15,226 nt of DNA, from assembly GCA_023260735.1 (NCBI GenBank), contig JALQUL010000314.1:1-15226 (forward strand). Direction: 5' to 3'. The first letter of the stretch is position 1, and every line of letters begins with the position of its first letter. This DNA comes from Limnohabitans sp. Its GTDB lineage: Bacteria > Pseudomonadota > Gammaproteobacteria > Burkholderiales > Burkholderiaceae_C. The notes under the pieces were generated by a model that saw nothing but the letters and a program-made list of their open reading frames with translations, ran no database searches and was not told where the DNA came from. Position numbers and translations under genes: made by a program. This document shows positions 1 to 6,667 of the stretch, piece after piece.

Positions 1-129
1 TGAGCGTTTGAATAAAGTGAACATTATTTGTGCACGCTAATCAAGCTATACTAAAAATTGGGTACAGGATGGCCTCTGTTTGAATACAATGGATTCCAAT
101 CTTGGTGTTGAAATTTAAAAGAGGTGACA
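1..129 (+). promoter_or_regulatory. Upstream region of the FAH-family gene, possible promoter
   Basis: Non-coding stretch before the first gene. TATACT at 47-52 is a good match to a sigma70 -10 box; the best -35 at 17-bp spacing (TTATTT, 24-29) is weak. AGCGT (3-7) and ACGCT (34-38) form a short inverted repeat just upstream of the -10 box and could be a regulator site, but five base pairs is poor evidence. A strong Shine-Dalgarno GAGG at 121-124 lies just before the ATG at 130. The window starts inside this gap, so the upstream neighbour is unknown. Confidence 0.35.
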
Positions 130-984
130 ATGAAATTATTACGTATTGGCCCTGTGGGCAAAGAAAAACCAGCTCTGCTTGCCTCTGATGGCAGCCTAAG
201 AGACCTCAGCGGACATATTCCTGATTTAGCCGCCGCGCAATTAAGTGATGCTGCCTTAGCTAAAATTGGCAAAATTAACCCCGATAAATTAACTAAAGTA
301 CGTGGTAAGCCACGTATTGCTTGCCCAATTGCTAATGTGGGTAAATTTATCGCCATTGGTTTAAATTTTTCAGATCATGCCAAAGAAACAGGCGCTCCTA
401 TTCCTAAAGAACCGATTATTTTCACCAAGGCCACCAGCTGTATTCAGGGCCCCAACGATACTATTATGCTGCCAAAAGGATCAAAAAAATCTGATTGGGA
501 AGTCGAGCTTGGCGTAGTGATTGGCACAAGCGCTAGCTATGTGAAGCAAAAAGACGCTCTACAACATGTAGCGGGTTATGTTTTAATTAATGATGTGAGT
601 GAGCGTGAATATCAAATGGAACGTGGTGGTACATGGGATAAGGGCAAAGGTTGCGACACCTTTGGTCCGATTGGCCCTTGGTTAGTCACCCGTGATGAAA
701 TCGAAAATCCACAGCGCCTTGAAATGTGGCTGGATTTAAACGGTCAACGTATGCAAACTGGCAATACCAAAACTATGATTTTTAGTGTTGCCAAGCTAGT
801 GAGTTATGTGAGTCAATTCATGACGCTTTACCCTGGCGACATTATTACGACTGGTACACCACCTGGTGTGGGTTTGGGTCATAAGCCACCTATTTTCTTG
901 AAAAAAGGTGATGTCATGACGCTAGGAATTGAGGGCTTAGGTGAGCAACGTCAAGAAGTAGTGGCTTGGAAAGCTAAGCTATAA
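130..984 (+). CDS. Fumarylacetoacetate hydrolase (FAH) family protein, diketo-sugar-acid hydrolase type
   Basis: Predicted cytosolic Mg2+-dependent hydrolase of the FAH fold, which cleaves C-C bonds in beta-diketo acids. The 284-residue protein has the family's usual length and landmarks: GLNFSDHAKE (78-87), a WEVELGVVIG segment with metal ligands E124 and E126, NDVSERE with the third ligand D155, and TTGTPPGVG (240-248). The opening MKLLRIGPVG and the ERGGTWDKGKGCDTFGPIGPW stretch resemble proteins annotated as ureidoglycolate lyase or 2,4-diketo-3-deoxy-L-fuconate hydrolase. No fucose, rhamnose or purine catabolism genes lie nearby, so the substrate is open. The ATG at 130 is preferred over the in-frame GTG at 124, because that GTG is part of the GAGGTG ribosome binding site. 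It stands alone and faces a convergent operon. Confidence 0.88.
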   Translation: MKLLRIGPVGKEKPALLASDGSLRDLSGHIPDLAAAQLSDAALAKIGKINPDKLTKVRGKPRIACPIANVGKFIAIGLNFSDHAKETGAPIPKEPIIFTKATSCIQGPNDTIMLPKGSKKSDWEVELGVVIGTSASYVKQKDALQHVAGYVLINDVSEREYQMERGGTWDKGKGCDTFGPIGPWLVTRDEIENPQRLEMWLDLNGQRMQTGNTKTMIFSVAKLVSYVSQFMTLYPGDIITTGTPPGVGLGHKPPIFLKKGDVMTLGIEGLGEQRQEVVAWKAKL

Positions 985-1074
985 AACCCAATTGTAGAAA
1001 CCTCTACACTTAGATTCGTTCTGTACTTTCCGATTCATAAATTGAATCCTTATTAAAAAATTAGTTCAATATAA

Positions 1075-1104
1075 CCCCCATTAAAAATTAAATTTTAATG
1101 GGGG
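1075..1104. terminator. Perfect 12-bp hairpin between convergent genes, probable bidirectional terminator
   Basis: CCCCCATTAAAA (1075-1086) and TTTTAATGGGGG (1093-1104) pair perfectly around a 6-nt loop. The hairpin lies between the stop of the FAH gene (984) and the stop of the convergent ABC permease gene (1125). Neither side has a long T-tract, although the A/T end of the stem and TTTTTTAAT on the minus-strand side could help. Two smaller hairpins precede it: TGTAGA/TCTACA at 993-1008 and GATTCA/TGAATC at 1032-1048. Placement makes terminator the natural reading. Confidence 0.6.
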
Positions 1105-1124
1105 ATAGTTCAACGTAATTTAAC

Positions 1125-1967
1125 TTACGACTGACCAAATCGCTTGCGAGTTAAGACGAGCGCCAGCCAAAAACTAAATACCGACATTAACAGCAAAACT
1201 AAAATAGGACGCCATGGATCTAATGGTAATTGCCCTAAAAACAGAGGTCTAATTAGCTCTACTGCATTGGTAAGAGGCAAAATTTCTGATAAATATTGCA
1301 AAGGCACGGGTAGTTGCTCACGTGGAAAAAACACTCCGCTTAAAAACATAGTGGGAGTTAAAAACAAAGTAAAGTAATAGGTAAAAAAATCATAACCTTT
1401 TGCCAATGCGTTAAAAATAAGTGCTACACAGGCAAAACTCATACCGACCAAACCCAACAAAGGCCAAGCCAATAATAAATACGGGCTATGGCTAATGCCT
1501 AAGGCCAGCATTACCAATAAAATGGCCGACACAGTAAACAATGATTTAAATGCCGCCCATAACATTTCAGCAAAAACAATGTCATCTAAACTCACAGGGG
1601 CATTCATAATACCATCCCAAGTTTTTTGCACATGCATTCTAGAAAAAGCCGAATATAAAGCTTCAAATGAAGCCGCATTCATAGCGCTCATACAAATACT
1701 ACCACTGGCTAAAAATAAAATATAAGGAACCACTTGACCATTCATATTGACCTGCCCCACCAATGAGCCCATGCCATAACCAAAGGCCAATAACCACATC
1801 AGGGGTTCAGCGATATTACCTACCAAACTAGGAATGGCTAATTTCTTCCAAACCAAAAGATTACGTAAAAATACCGGCCAAAAGCGCATAGTGACTTGAG
1901 GAAAACGCCAAACGGAAGGCATTTCTGCAACTTCTGGCATATTGGTGTTAGAGCTGTTAGTACTCAT
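1125..1967 (-). CDS. ABC-2 type transporter permease, NodJ-like
   Basis: Membrane subunit of a two-gene ABC exporter. The 280-residue protein has a soluble N-terminus of about 40 residues and then about six hydrophobic segments, among them a WLLAFGYGMG segment, a VSAILLVMLALGIS segment and a final LVLLLMSVFSFWLALVL. The LPLTNAVELIRPLFLGQLP stretch before the last helix is characteristic of the NodJ/DrrB branch of ABC-2 permeases. Its ATG overlaps the stop of the upstream ATPase gene (ATGA, 1964-1967), so translation is probably coupled. NodJ in rhizobia exports lipochito-oligosaccharide, but no nod genes are present and betaproteobacteria commonly carry this pair without nodulation, so the cargo is unknown. 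Confidence 0.85.
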   Translation of the reverse strand: MSTNSSNTNMPEVAEMPSVWRFPQVTMRFWPVFLRNLLVWKKLAIPSLVGNIAEPLMWLLAFGYGMGSLVGQVNMNGQVVPYILFLASGSICMSAMNAASFEALYSAFSRMHVQKTWDGIMNAPVSLDDIVFAEMLWAAFKSLFTVSAILLVMLALGISHSPYLLLAWPLLGLVGMSFACVALIFNALAKGYDFFTYYFTLFLTPTMFLSGVFFPREQLPVPLQYLSEILPLTNAVELIRPLFLGQLPLDPWRPILVLLLMSVFSFWLALVLTRKRFGQS

Positions 1968-2884
1968 GCATCTTCCCTCATTTGACGACCAGTTAATTTC
2001 AAAAATAAATCCTCTAAATTCGCAGGCCTGTGCAAGGTGCGCAAACCCGGATACTGGCTTAAGCCTTCCAACAAAGCCTTGGCCTCTCGGGTATAGAAAA
2101 ATACGGTCTCTCCACTCACTTCAACCCGCCCAGCTAAAGCGGCCAAGGGACTGGTAGCAAGCTCCAATGCACCTACACCAAATACCTCAATGACTTCTGG
2201 CTCTAAATGCTGCTCGATTAAATCACGGGGTTTTCCTTCGGCAATTTTTTTGCCATGATCAAGCACCAATAAACGTGAGCAAAGTCGTTCAGCCTCATCC
2301 ATAAAATGGGTGGTGAGTAAAATTGATTTTCCTTGTTGCAATAAAATCTGCAAACGCTCCCACATTAAATGTCTCGCTTGTGGATCTAGGCCTGTAGTGG
2401 GTTCATCCAATAATAATAACTGTGGATCGTTTACCAAGGCTCGAGCTAAACTTAATCTTCTTTTCATACCACCCGACAATTCGCCAGGTTTGCTTTTAGC
2501 TTTATTACTTAATGAGGCAAACTCAAGCAGGCTTGGAATCCGAGCATGGATTTCTTTGTCTGTAAGACCAAAATAACGACCATAGACCAATAAATTTTCG
2601 TAACAACTAAAATCAGGATCTAGGGTATCCATTTGGCTCACTACACCTAGTTTAGCTTTAATCGCCAAATTATCTTGTGGCATACGCAGGCCTAAAGCCG
2701 TAATCCGACCAGAATCTGGACGTGTTAGGCCCAAACACATTCTAATAGTAGTCGTTTTACCCGCACCATTAGGTCCAATTACCCCTAAGCATTCGCCTGG
2801 ATCAATCGAAAAGCTCAGATCATTGACCACTTGCTGGCCACCGAAGGCTTTCATCAAATGTTGAACTTCAAATAAAGATGTCAT
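1964..2884 (-). CDS. ABC transporter ATP-binding protein, NodI/DrrA-like
   Basis: Cytoplasmic ATPase that powers the adjacent permease. The 306-residue protein has all nucleotide-binding motifs: Walker A GPNGAGKT (37-44), Q-loop Q84, signature LSGGM (136-140), Walker B LLLLDE (156-161) and H-loop H193 in TTHFMDE. The C-terminal 90 residues after the ATPase core (EVIEVFGVGA and on, ending LEDLFLKLTGRQ) are the usual tail of NodI/DrrA exporters. The start ATG is at 2882-2884; AGAGTG about 6-8 nt upstream is the likely ribosome binding site, and it lies inside a hairpin stem described separately. coaX lies 53 bp upstream on the same strand, so the three genes may be co-transcribed. Confidence 0.9.
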   Translation of the reverse strand: MTSLFEVQHLMKAFGGQQVVNDLSFSIDPGECLGVIGPNGAGKTTTIRMCLGLTRPDSGRITALGLRMPQDNLAIKAKLGVVSQMDTLDPDFSCYENLLVYGRYFGLTDKEIHARIPSLLEFASLSNKAKSKPGELSGGMKRRLSLARALVNDPQLLLLDEPTTGLDPQARHLMWERLQILLQQGKSILLTTHFMDEAERLCSRLLVLDHGKKIAEGKPRDLIEQHLEPEVIEVFGVGALELATSPLAALAGRVEVSGETVFFYTREAKALLEGLSQYPGLRTLHRPANLEDLFLKLTGRQMREDA

Positions 2885-2889
2885 AAATT

Positions 2890-2931
2890 CACTCTAAAAA
2901 CTAAAACTAATACTCAGATTTTTTTAGAGTG
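2890..2931 (-). promoter_or_regulatory. 11-bp hairpin that includes the ribosome binding site of the ABC ATPase gene
   Basis: On the plus strand, CACTCTAAAAA (2890-2900) and TTTTTAGAGTG (2921-2931) are perfect inverted repeats separated by 20 nt. In minus-strand RNA the downstream arm contains AGAGTG, the only Shine-Dalgarno candidate for the ATPase gene (ATG at 2882-2884). No U-tract follows the stem in that direction, so it is a poor intrinsic terminator for coaX. The coaX stop codon (2938-2940) is 7 nt before the first arm, so a ribosome finishing coaX would cover that arm. That geometry fits translational coupling, but this role is inferred. Confidence 0.5.
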
Positions 2932-2937
2932 TTAGCT

Positions 2938-3714
2938 CTAGTGGTTCATTAAAAACCGATGCTCGGCAATCACTAACAAACCTTCAAAAATAAGGTTGTC
3001 AATTAGCTCCACAGGCATACCCATATGCGGGGCCATCTTCCAAGCAGCACCACCTGCCATTAAACAAGCGGGCACGATTCCACACTCTTGTGACACATGC
3101 TGCATCATCCGTTGTACAGCTCCTGCAATTGCATAGGTTCCGCCGCTGGTTAAAGCATCACTGGTGTTAGTAGGAAAAGCCACTACATTTCCAGTGGGTA
3201 CCCTTAAACCAGCTGTACCCGATTCTAAGGCCCTGAGCATAATACCGTGACCAGGCAGAATAAAGCCCCCTAAAAATCGACCATCATGACTGAGAGCATC
3301 TACAGTCACTGCTGTACCGACCATTACCACTACCGCTGGTTTCGCTTGCTTTTGAGTAGCCAACAAATGCGCTTTTGCTCCTATTAAAGCAATCCAGCGA
3401 TCGGCTCCTAACCTTATAGGGTGATCATAGCCGTTGCTCACTCCAGCCTCTGCAACACTGGCATGTACCCATTGAACTTTAGCGGCCCACATTTCAAGTT
3501 GGCTATGTACTCGTCTGCGCACTGCATCTCCGGCAACGCTACATCCCAATACATGATCAGGGGCAGGTAAATCGGCCCAGCCACCTTCAGATAAGTTGTC
3601 AATGTTTTCTAAAAACTCAACCCCAGAAGATAAAACTTTTGCATTGGGTCTTGGTTCATCAAATAAAGTCCACTTTAACCGAGTGTTACCCACGTCCAAC
3701 GCTAAAAATGTCAT
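2938..3714 (-). CDS. coaX: Type III pantothenate kinase
   Basis: Catalyses ATP-dependent phosphorylation of pantothenate, the first step of coenzyme A synthesis, in the cytosol. Type III enzymes are actin/ASKHA-fold kinases. The 258-residue product opens with the phosphate-binding LDVGNTRLKW (D7), followed by LGADRWIAL (D105), VGTAVTVDAL (D139) and a GGFILPGHGIMLRALESGTAGL stretch of substrate-binding and dimer residues. The LDVGNTRLKW form is typical of betaproteobacteria. I chose the ATG at 3712-3714; an in-frame TTG at 3739-3741 would add nine residues that are not family-like and has no better ribosome binding site. In betaproteobacteria coaX often follows birA. Here the upstream 465 bp is non-coding, so it has its own promoter. 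Confidence 0.92.
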   Translation of the reverse strand: MTFLALDVGNTRLKWTLFDEPRPNAKVLSSGVEFLENIDNLSEGGWADLPAPDHVLGCSVAGDAVRRRVHSQLEMWAAKVQWVHASVAEAGVSNGYDHPIRLGADRWIALIGAKAHLLATQKQAKPAVVVMVGTAVTVDALSHDGRFLGGFILPGHGIMLRALESGTAGLRVPTGNVVAFPTNTSDALTSGGTYAIAGAVQRMMQHVSQECGIVPACLMAGGAAWKMAPHMGMPVELIDNLIFEGLLVIAEHRFLMNH

Positions 3715-4019
3715 GTTAATTACCCGTCTATCTTCAATCAATGAAAAAATGATGCATTAATTACGAAAATTGAACTTCATTCATTTAGATTTCCGTCTAA
3801 TTAGCGATAATTGTCATATAAATGCTTTTAACTACAATTATTTATAGATATTTTCTAAAAACTAAAAAATTTCTATCATCTTTTGACTAAAAAAATGAAC
3901 TGCAGATTTTACTCCCATAAGCATCATTTTAAATAGTTCACCTTTATAGATGAGTGATGCTCACTTTGCTATTGAAAACTAAGATTTTAAGAAGTAGCAA
4001 AAAAGTTTCATTATGATAT

Positions 4020-4050
4020 TTGACAAATCTAAAATAATTTTGCTTATTAA
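4020..4050 (+). promoter_or_regulatory. Candidate sigma70 promoter for the kinase-regulator operon
   Basis: TTGACA at 4020-4025 is a perfect -35 consensus. Possible -10 boxes are TATTAA at 4045-4050 (19-bp spacer) or CTTATT at 4043-4048 (17-bp spacer), neither strong. If used, transcription would start near 4057 and give a leader of about 150 nt with the direct repeats and the TGGTG/CACCA dyad in it. The -35 is convincing; the full promoter is not established. Confidence 0.35.
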
Positions 4051-4072
4051 CAATTTCTTAATCTATTTTTAA

Positions 4073-4106
4073 TGATTTTTTGTTTTTAAGGTGATTTTTT
4101 GTTTTT
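4073..4106 (+). repeat. Two 15-bp direct repeats, T-rich, in the kinase gene leader
   Basis: TGATTTTTTGTTTTT occurs at 4073-4087 and again at 4092-4106, so the copies start 19 bp apart (nearly two helical turns, same face of the DNA). Only two copies exist. They could be a tandem regulator site or a simple-sequence duplication produced by slippage. Confidence 0.6.
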
Positions 4107-4206
4107 TGGGAAAACTTGTAATTGATTATTTCAAATCGTTAGAAATGGTGCATATTCACCAATTTTGTCAATTTCACACTTTTTCTTTTACCCTATTTAA
4201 TGCACA

Positions 4207-5625
4207 ATGGGAAAATTATTCAAATCTGTTTTTTTGAATCCCCTTCATTATTTTTTTAGCTTTTTAATCCTCATGTTCCATCATCTCCAACGACTTCGTG
4301 CCAAGCTCGACATTCGTCAAACAGATCATTGGAATACCTTTATTGAGCAAACACTGCATAGCCCAGTTCAATGGCTAGTCGATCCAACTAGCGCAAGATT
4401 AATGTGGTTAGGTTCGTTTGCCATGGTGCTAAATCCATTTTTTTACTGGCTTTTTACCTATTACGTGCCCAATACAACCGATAATTTAGTGGCACGATCT
4501 ATTCTTGCTGGATCTGGTTTGTTAGTGCTGTTAACTGGCTTTAGTAAACTTTGGAAAAACACTTGGGCTATCGTATATCTAGTCATCATGACTTGGTTTC
4601 AATTACCTGTTTTTGGTTTTTGGATGTATTTAGCCAACAATGGTACCGATGTCTGGCTCGCTACTAGTTTATGTTTTATTTTAATTTTTCATATCGTAAC
4701 CGACTGGCGTGTCGCTAGTATTGGTACGCTTTTAGGCTATTTTGTAGTTGGATTTTTGTGGTGGATTTTTAACGAACCTCCAAAGATTAATGAAAAAACA
4801 TGGGTACTCCATTTTTGCATGTTAATTTTTGTTTGGGCTTCCGCCATTATGCTTAATATTTCTAGTGCAAGTCGTCGCCAAAAACAACTAGCCGATACGC
4901 TTGCTACTATTGGCATTATGGCTCATGAATTACGGACACCGCTCTCTGCTATTTCGTTGGTTGCAGATGCACTTGAAATTAATAAGTCACTCACTACCGA
5001 TCCAGCATTACAAGACCGTTTAGCAGATTTAGCGAATAGAACTCGTGAACTCACTCAACAAATGCACCATCAAATTGATACCCAAATTGCGAATGCCAGG
5101 CTATTAAAACTACCAGCGGGTAAAGATATTGTGGTGGCAAGCCAGTTGGTAGAGCGCTCAATTCATAATTATCCATTCGTAACTGAAAAAGAACGTCAAT
5201 GTATAAGCTTCACTGTATATAATGATTTTGAATTTATTGGCTCACACAATCAAATGCGACAAGTAATCGACAATCTTATTAAAAATGCATTAACTTCCTT
5301 GTATAAAGCCAACTCTAATTTTCAAGTTGGTAGTATATCTATACTCGTGAATTCAATTCAAGAACAAGGTATTATTCAGGTCTCTGACAAAGGCATAGGC
5401 ATTGATCCTATACTGCAAAAATTTCTTTTTTCACCTTTTTTCTCTACCAACCAACATACAGGTCATGGCTTAGGCTTGGCTTTTTGCAGGCGGGTGCTAA
5501 GCTCCACCAAAGGACAAATTTCAGTGTTAGCTAATTACTCTGGTCAAAAAGGTGCTCAATTCCTCATGACCATACCTCTACTTCAATCCACACATCAATC
5601 ATCGTCCCGAGGAGATCAAACATGA
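4207..5625 (+). CDS. Six-helix membrane sensor histidine kinase, CqsS/LqsS/PhcS-like
   Basis: Predicted inner-membrane sensor kinase of 472 residues. A SPVQWLVDPTSARLMWLG segment precedes about six hydrophobic segments between roughly residues 70 and 215, with only short loops and no large periplasmic domain. Then comes a dimerisation/phosphoacceptor helix with H240 in HELRTPLSAI, and a catalytic domain with N-box N356/N360 (NLIKNAL), G1 DKGIGID (D394) and G2 GHGLGLAF (419-426). This layout matches receptors for hydrophobic quorum signals: CqsS (CAI-1), LqsS (LAI-1) and PhcS (3-hydroxy fatty acid methyl esters). The pairing with the next gene strengthens this. The exact ligand cannot be read from the sequence. 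The start is uncertain: ATG 4207 lacks a Shine-Dalgarno, and ATG 4273 (residue 23) is a plausible alternative. Confidence 0.82.
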   Translation: MGKLFKSVFLNPLHYFFSFLILMFHHLQRLRAKLDIRQTDHWNTFIEQTLHSPVQWLVDPTSARLMWLGSFAMVLNPFFYWLFTYYVPNTTDNLVARSILAGSGLLVLLTGFSKLWKNTWAIVYLVIMTWFQLPVFGFWMYLANNGTDVWLATSLCFILIFHIVTDWRVASIGTLLGYFVVGFLWWIFNEPPKINEKTWVLHFCMLIFVWASAIMLNISSASRRQKQLADTLATIGIMAHELRTPLSAISLVADALEINKSLTTDPALQDRLADLANRTRELTQQMHHQIDTQIANARLLKLPAGKDIVVASQLVERSIHNYPFVTEKERQCISFTVYNDFEFIGSHNQMRQVIDNLIKNALTSLYKANSNFQVGSISILVNSIQEQGIIQVSDKGIGIDPILQKFLFSPFFSTNQHTGHGLGLAFCRRVLSSTKGQISVLANYSGQKGAQFLMTIPLLQSTHQSSSRGDQT

Positions 5626-6608
5626 CGTTTCCGCTCTACCGTCGGCCCACTTCAGTCGTTTTATTAGACGACGATGTTCGTTTTCTAGATTTAGTCGGTG
5701 TAGTATTGCCTCCTCAGTGGGCAATTAAATTATTTTCTGAACCACAGGCTCTTCTTAATTACCTAGAAAACGATACCATCATTCACGAAGAAGAAAATTG
5801 GGTGCATCGTGAAATTGTGGGAGCCGCCCGTGAAGGTCAATCGGCTATGCAAGCCATCTTACAGTACTGGAAAGACAAAGGCATTAACCGTTATAACCTA
5901 AGCAGTGTATGTGTTTTAGACTACTCCATGCCCCAAATGACGGGAGTCGAAGTCTTAGAAAAAATTCATCACTGGAATGGTTTTAGAATTTTGTTAACAG
6001 GTCAAGCAGATGAAATGTTAGCCATTCGTACTTTTAACCAAGGTCTAATTCAACAGTTCATTCCAAAACAAAGTCGTGATATGGCTAAGCGCCTTATCGA
6101 GGCTATTAACAAGCTAATGAGCGAAACAGCTAGTCAACTTGATAAAATCTGGTTAGGTAGTCTCACTAAAGATCAACATAACTTATTACAAAAGCCTCAC
6201 ATTACCGAAAAACTGCTTGAATTAATCCAGCAATACCAATGGACTGAATATGTGGTGATTGGTGCTCCATTTGGCATTTTAGGTCTTAACAAAGAAGGTC
6301 AAGCATCATGGTTGCAAATTGAGAGCCAACAAGGCCTTAGAAGTTGGGATGATTTACTCGAAGTAGCTCAATCTGAAGGACTCCCAGAACCTCAACTTCA
6401 AGCCCTAGCCACTGGTGAGTGTATGATTGACCTTGAACTTCGTTTTGCGCTTGGCAATGATAGCCCGAGTCAAGTCAGCCCTATTATTATGCTTTGCCCC
6501 AACGAAGGTGTCACTGCTGCTGTTTTTAACATTAAAGACGAATATAGCCCTGGCTTACAAAACAGTTGGTCCTATTATTTAACTACCCTACCTAAGCGCA
6601 AAGCCTAA
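5622..6608 (+). CDS. Response regulator with extended receiver domain and non-DNA-binding output domain, PhcR/LqsR-like
   Basis: Partner of the preceding kinase: its ATG overlaps that gene's stop (ATGA, 5622-5625) and a strong GAGGAG lies at 5609-5614. The 328-residue protein has an N-terminal receiver domain with acidic residues D16-D18, phosphoacceptor D100 in CVLDYSMPQMTG, switch T126 and K149 (FIPK). D100 is about 45 residues later than usual, because of an inserted charged/helical segment (about 47-90) between beta2 and beta3. Residues about 165-328 form an output domain with no helix-turn-helix, GGDEF, EAL or HD signature; a WTEYVVIGAPFGILGLNKEG stretch is faintly PAS-like. Size and layout fit LqsR and PhcR, whose output domains are also not DNA-binding. 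It probably acts by protein contact or phosphotransfer; this is inferred. Confidence 0.8.
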   Translation: MTFPLYRRPTSVVLLDDDVRFLDLVGVVLPPQWAIKLFSEPQALLNYLENDTIIHEEENWVHREIVGAAREGQSAMQAILQYWKDKGINRYNLSSVCVLDYSMPQMTGVEVLEKIHHWNGFRILLTGQADEMLAIRTFNQGLIQQFIPKQSRDMAKRLIEAINKLMSETASQLDKIWLGSLTKDQHNLLQKPHITEKLLELIQQYQWTEYVVIGAPFGILGLNKEGQASWLQIESQQGLRSWDDLLEVAQSEGLPEPQLQALATGECMIDLELRFALGNDSPSQVSPIIMLCPNEGVTAAVFNIKDEYSPGLQNSWSYYLTTLPKRKA

Positions 6609-6632
6609 GTTTATTCCTGTACTGTTTGTCAA

Positions 6633-6661
6633 CTAAAAAAGGGGCAATGCCCCTTTTTTAG
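6633..6661. terminator. Bidirectional intrinsic terminator
   Basis: CTAAAAAAGGGGC (6633-6645) and GCCCCTTTTTTAG (6649-6661) form a perfect 13-bp stem with a 3-nt AAT loop. The A-run on one side and T-run on the other give a GC stem followed by a U-tract in both directions. It sits between the stops of the response regulator gene (6608) and the convergent persulfide dioxygenase gene (6668). Confidence 0.92.
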
Positions 6662-6667
6662 TGCTTG

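Larger units (their letters stand above)
3742..4206. other. Long AT-rich divergent intergenic region between coaX and the kinase gene
   Basis: About 465 bp of very AT-rich DNA without a credible ORF separates divergently transcribed coaX and the histidine kinase gene. Visible elements are an inverted repeat AGCATCA (3920-3926)/TGATGCT (3955-3961), a perfect -35 hexamer TTGACA at 4020-4025, a 15-bp direct repeat at 4073-4106, and a short dyad TGGTG/CACCA at 4146-4161. It must hold promoters for both flanking genes. Its length and base composition suggest binding of nucleoid proteins or more regulation than elsewhere in the window, but that is inference. Confidence 0.5.

Noticed and set aside
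124..129. GTG start for the FAH gene six bases upstream of the ATG
   Set aside because: The GTG is part of GAGGTG, the evident ribosome binding site of the ATG at 130, and the family starts MKLLR.
2890..2931. Hairpin between coaX and the ABC ATPase gene as an intrinsic terminator
   Set aside because: The stem is AU-rich, the loop is 20 nt, and no U-tract follows it in the direction of coaX transcription; RBS sequestration fits better.
3715..3741. TTG-initiated nine-residue extension of CoaX
   Set aside because: The added residues do not resemble the family, and the ATG at 3714 gives the standard CoaX N-terminus.
4073..4106. Short direct repeats as a CRISPR remnant
   Set aside because: Only two 15-bp, low-complexity T-rich copies separated by 4 bp, with no spacer-like sequence and no cas genes.
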